Assembly (NCBI RefSeq): GCF_038630985.1
Contig: NZ_CP152049.1
Span: 2,561,501 to 2,625,500, forward strand
Source: Paenibacillus sp. FSL H8-0548
GTDB lineage: Bacteria; Bacillota; Bacilli; Paenibacillales; Paenibacillaceae
DNA length: 64,000 nucleotides
Reading direction: 5' to 3'
Made by a program: the position numbers and the translations under genes. Below the pieces are notes generated by a model that was not told the DNA's origin, made no database searches, and was given only the letters and a program-made list of their open reading frames with translations. This document shows positions 62,289 to 64,000 of the stretch, piece by piece; the stretch's first letter is position 1; each line of letters starts with the position of its first letter.

Positions 62289-64000
62289 ACAAACTATTTG
62301 AGCCGATCAGTGGAAAGCTGTCTGTACCTTACGAGCCCTCTGAGCTCACGAAACTACTAGAGAACCCACCTCGATTTACATGGATGCCGGCTAGACTTGA
62401 TCATGATCAATACATGCTGCAATATGCAATGACGGATATCTTTGAAGAGGAACAGACCGTTACGGTACAATCCATTCCTTATAATCTGTACACGCCGGAT
62501 CATTGCTTTGCCCCTGGGCGATATTATTGGCGTTATGCCTTGCAGCCCGCTGCGGAAGTAGGCGAGGCAGCGTGGAGCGAGATTCGATCTTTCACCGTAC
62601 CAGAAGGATTGCCTGAAACGCCGTTGCCTGCAAGGCAGCATCGATATGAGACGACCACGTCCGCTCACCCTCGGTTGTGGCTCGGAATGGAGTCGATATT
62701 GTCATTCCGCTCGGAGCTGGCGAAGAACGCTAAGTATTGCGGCTGGGATGATTTTTACGAACAATCGGTTAAACCTTGGCTGGATAGGGAGCTTATTGCC
62801 GAGCCTGAGCGTTATCCGGATAACAAACGCGTAGCAAAGCTGTGGCGTAAAATGTATATGGATTGTCAGGAGACGCTCTATGCAATTCGCCATCTGAGCG
62901 TAGCAGGCGTCATCTTGCAGGATGCATCGATGATTGAGAAGGCGAAGAGCTGGCTGCTCCATGTTATCGGTTGGGATACAGAAGGGACGACCTCGCGCGA
63001 TTACAATGATGAGGCGGCATTTCGGATTGCTGGAGCGATTGCTTGGGGATATGACTGGCTGCATGCTTATCTATCTGATGAGGAGAGGGAAGCTGTACGC
63101 GCCAACCTCTTACGCCGAACGGAGCAGGTCGCCTACCATGTCATCGACCGCTCCAAAATTCATCATATCCCTTATGACAGTCATGCTGTTCGTTCTCTAT
63201 CCTCGGTGCTTACACCGGCCTGCATCGTGCTCCTCCATGAGGAGCCGAAGGCAAGGGAGTGGCTGGATTATACGCTGGAATACTACTCTTGCCTGTATTC
63301 GCCATGGGGTGGCGAGGATGGCGGCTGGGCAGAAGGCCCGCTTTATTGGACGACAGGTCTCGCTTTCGTTATCGAGGCAATCAATCTCATCCGCAGCTAT
63401 ACGTCGATTGATATGTTCAAGCGGCCGTTTTTTGCGAAGACTGGCGACTTTCCGCTTTATTGCGCTAGCCCCGGTACTGTTCGTGCCAGCTTTGGTGATC
63501 AGTCTTACCTGGGAGAGCCCACGAGTCTGAAGACCGGTTTTAACATCAGGCAGTTTGCCGGTTTAACGGGCAACGGATTATATCAATGGTTTCACGAGCA
63601 GACGGCCGCTTCCGACAAGGACGCGGATTCGAAATTTTATAATTACGGCTGGTGGGATTTCCGCTTCGACGAGCTGCAGTACAGCTATGATTATCCTGCA
63701 GTGGAGGCGACATCCCCTTCGGCAGATGCCATTCAGCCGGTCAAATGGTTCCGGGATATCGGCTGGGTTGCCATGCATCACCGGATGGATGATCCGCAGG
63801 AGCATATTATGCTGCTCGCAAAGAGCAGCCGCTACGGCTCGATCAGCCATAGCCACGGCGATCAAAATGGTTTCCTCCTCCATGCGTTTGGCGAACCTCT
63901 CGCGATTGAGAGCGGCCACTATGTAGCCTTCGGAAGCACGATGCACTTGAACTGGCGGCGGCAGACGCGGTCGACCAACAATATACTGATCGACGGCCTA
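62285..64000 (+). CDS. Heparinase II/III family lyase (heparinase II-like), 3' end outside window
   Basis: Open from ATG 62285 (four-base overlap with the previous stop) to the right edge, 572 codons with no stop. An Ig-like N-terminal DUF4962-type domain (about 1-115) precedes the alpha/alpha toroid, including GGEDGGWAEGPLYWTTGLAF. Near codon 520 comes SHSHGDQNGF, the heparinase II His segment, followed by GEPLAIESGHYVAFGS. No signal peptide. It resembles PL21-type heparinase II more than the preceding gene does, so the two lyases probably act on different linkages of one polymer. Confidence 0.88.
   Translation, partial: MNKLFEPISGKLSVPYEPSELTKLLENPPRFTWMPARLDHDQYMLQYAMTDIFEEEQTVTVQSIPYNLYTPDHCFAPGRYYWRYALQPAAEVGEAAWSEIRSFTVPEGLPETPLPARQHRYETTTSAHPRLWLGMESILSFRSELAKNAKYCGWDDFYEQSVKPWLDRELIAEPERYPDNKRVAKLWRKMYMDCQETLYAIRHLSVAGVILQDASMIEKAKSWLLHVIGWDTEGTTSRDYNDEAAFRIAGAIAWGYDWLHAYLSDEEREAVRANLLRRTEQVAYHVIDRSKIHHIPYDSHAVRSLSSVLTPACIVLLHEEPKAREWLDYTLEYYSCLYSPWGGEDGGWAEGPLYWTTGLAFVIEAINLIRSYTSIDMFKRPFFAKTGDFPLYCASPGTVRASFGDQSYLGEPTSLKTGFNIRQFAGLTGNGLYQWFHEQTAASDKDADSKFYNYGWWDFRFDELQYSYDYPAVEATSPSADAIQPVKWFRDIGWVAMHHRMDDPQEHIMLLAKSSRYGSISHSHGDQNGFLLHAFGEPLAIESGHYVAFGSTMHLNWRRQTRSTNNILIDGL

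Noticed and set aside
62934..63530. Plus-strand frame of 198 codons near the right end
   Set aside because: It lies in another frame inside the second heparinase-type gene, which is open from 62285 to the window end and has clear family motifs.
1..64000. Insertion sequences, prophage genes, tRNA or rRNA genes
   Set aside because: I looked for transposase, integrase and structural RNA patterns on both strands and saw none.

Overview
The window looks like the chromosome of a Paenibacillus-type soil Firmicute. This rests on strong Shine-Dalgarno sites with many TTG and GTG starts, YesM/YesN-type two-component pairs beside CUT1 sugar importers that have no ATPase gene of their own, a T-box before tyrS, Fur boxes of Bacillus type, and a dense set of plant-polysaccharide enzymes. 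I see no phage genes, transposases, tRNA or rRNA genes, or CRISPR arrays.

Layout. 1-6.4 kb: a GH51 alpha-L-arabinofuranosidase (cut by the left edge) and a GH2 hydrolase, facing an AraC regulator and a type I sulfatase. 6.6-7.8 kb: a split chromate transporter pair. 8.0-13.9 kb: YesM/YesN kinase and regulator followed by a complete CUT1 importer. 13.97-16.5 kb: a 562-bp unit repeated three times, built from the 3' end of a nuclease-like gene, then a decayed gene with its surviving terminator. 16.6-17.7 kb: a serine hydrolase. 17.9-31.7 kb: a xylan/glucuronoxylan-type locus with a membrane AraC sensor, an anchored binding protein, two permeases, a lipoprotein binding protein, a GH67 alpha-glucuronidase and a large GH2. 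31.8-32.2 kb: a small LuxR-type regulator. 32.7-41.2 kb: a Fur-controlled siderophore locus (nitroreductase, binding lipoprotein, two FecCD permeases, a Btr-like AraC/binding-protein fusion, a second AraC gene running in frame into a siderophore-binding lipoprotein, and an FhuF-like reductase). 41.9-44.0 kb: NDH-2-like oxidoreductase plus ECF41 sigma factor. 44.3-47.2 kb: OmpR regulator, kinase, lipoprotein. 47.4-49.0 kb: PL4 rhamnogalacturonan lyase with a cre site. 49.2-50.9 kb: T-box and tyrS. 51.2-64 kb: a uronate-polysaccharide locus (GH88, tautomerase, CUT1 importer, YesN/YesM, SDR, two heparinase II/III-type proteins, the last cut by the right edge).

The genes form several substrate-specific uptake-and-degradation modules for arabinan, glucuronoxylan, rhamnogalacturonan and an acidic polysaccharide. 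Each has its own sensor and importer, and all appear to rely on ATPases encoded elsewhere. The most interesting points are: an apparently nascent gene fusion in the iron locus, where a complete promoter, Fur box, ribosome binding site and start codon are read through in frame, beside an older fusion of the same domain order; a roughly 98-bp palindromic element that repeatedly sits on the T-tract of terminators; the exact 562-bp triplication; a 112-bp tandem hairpin repeat; and a regulatory block shared by two promoters of the last operon.
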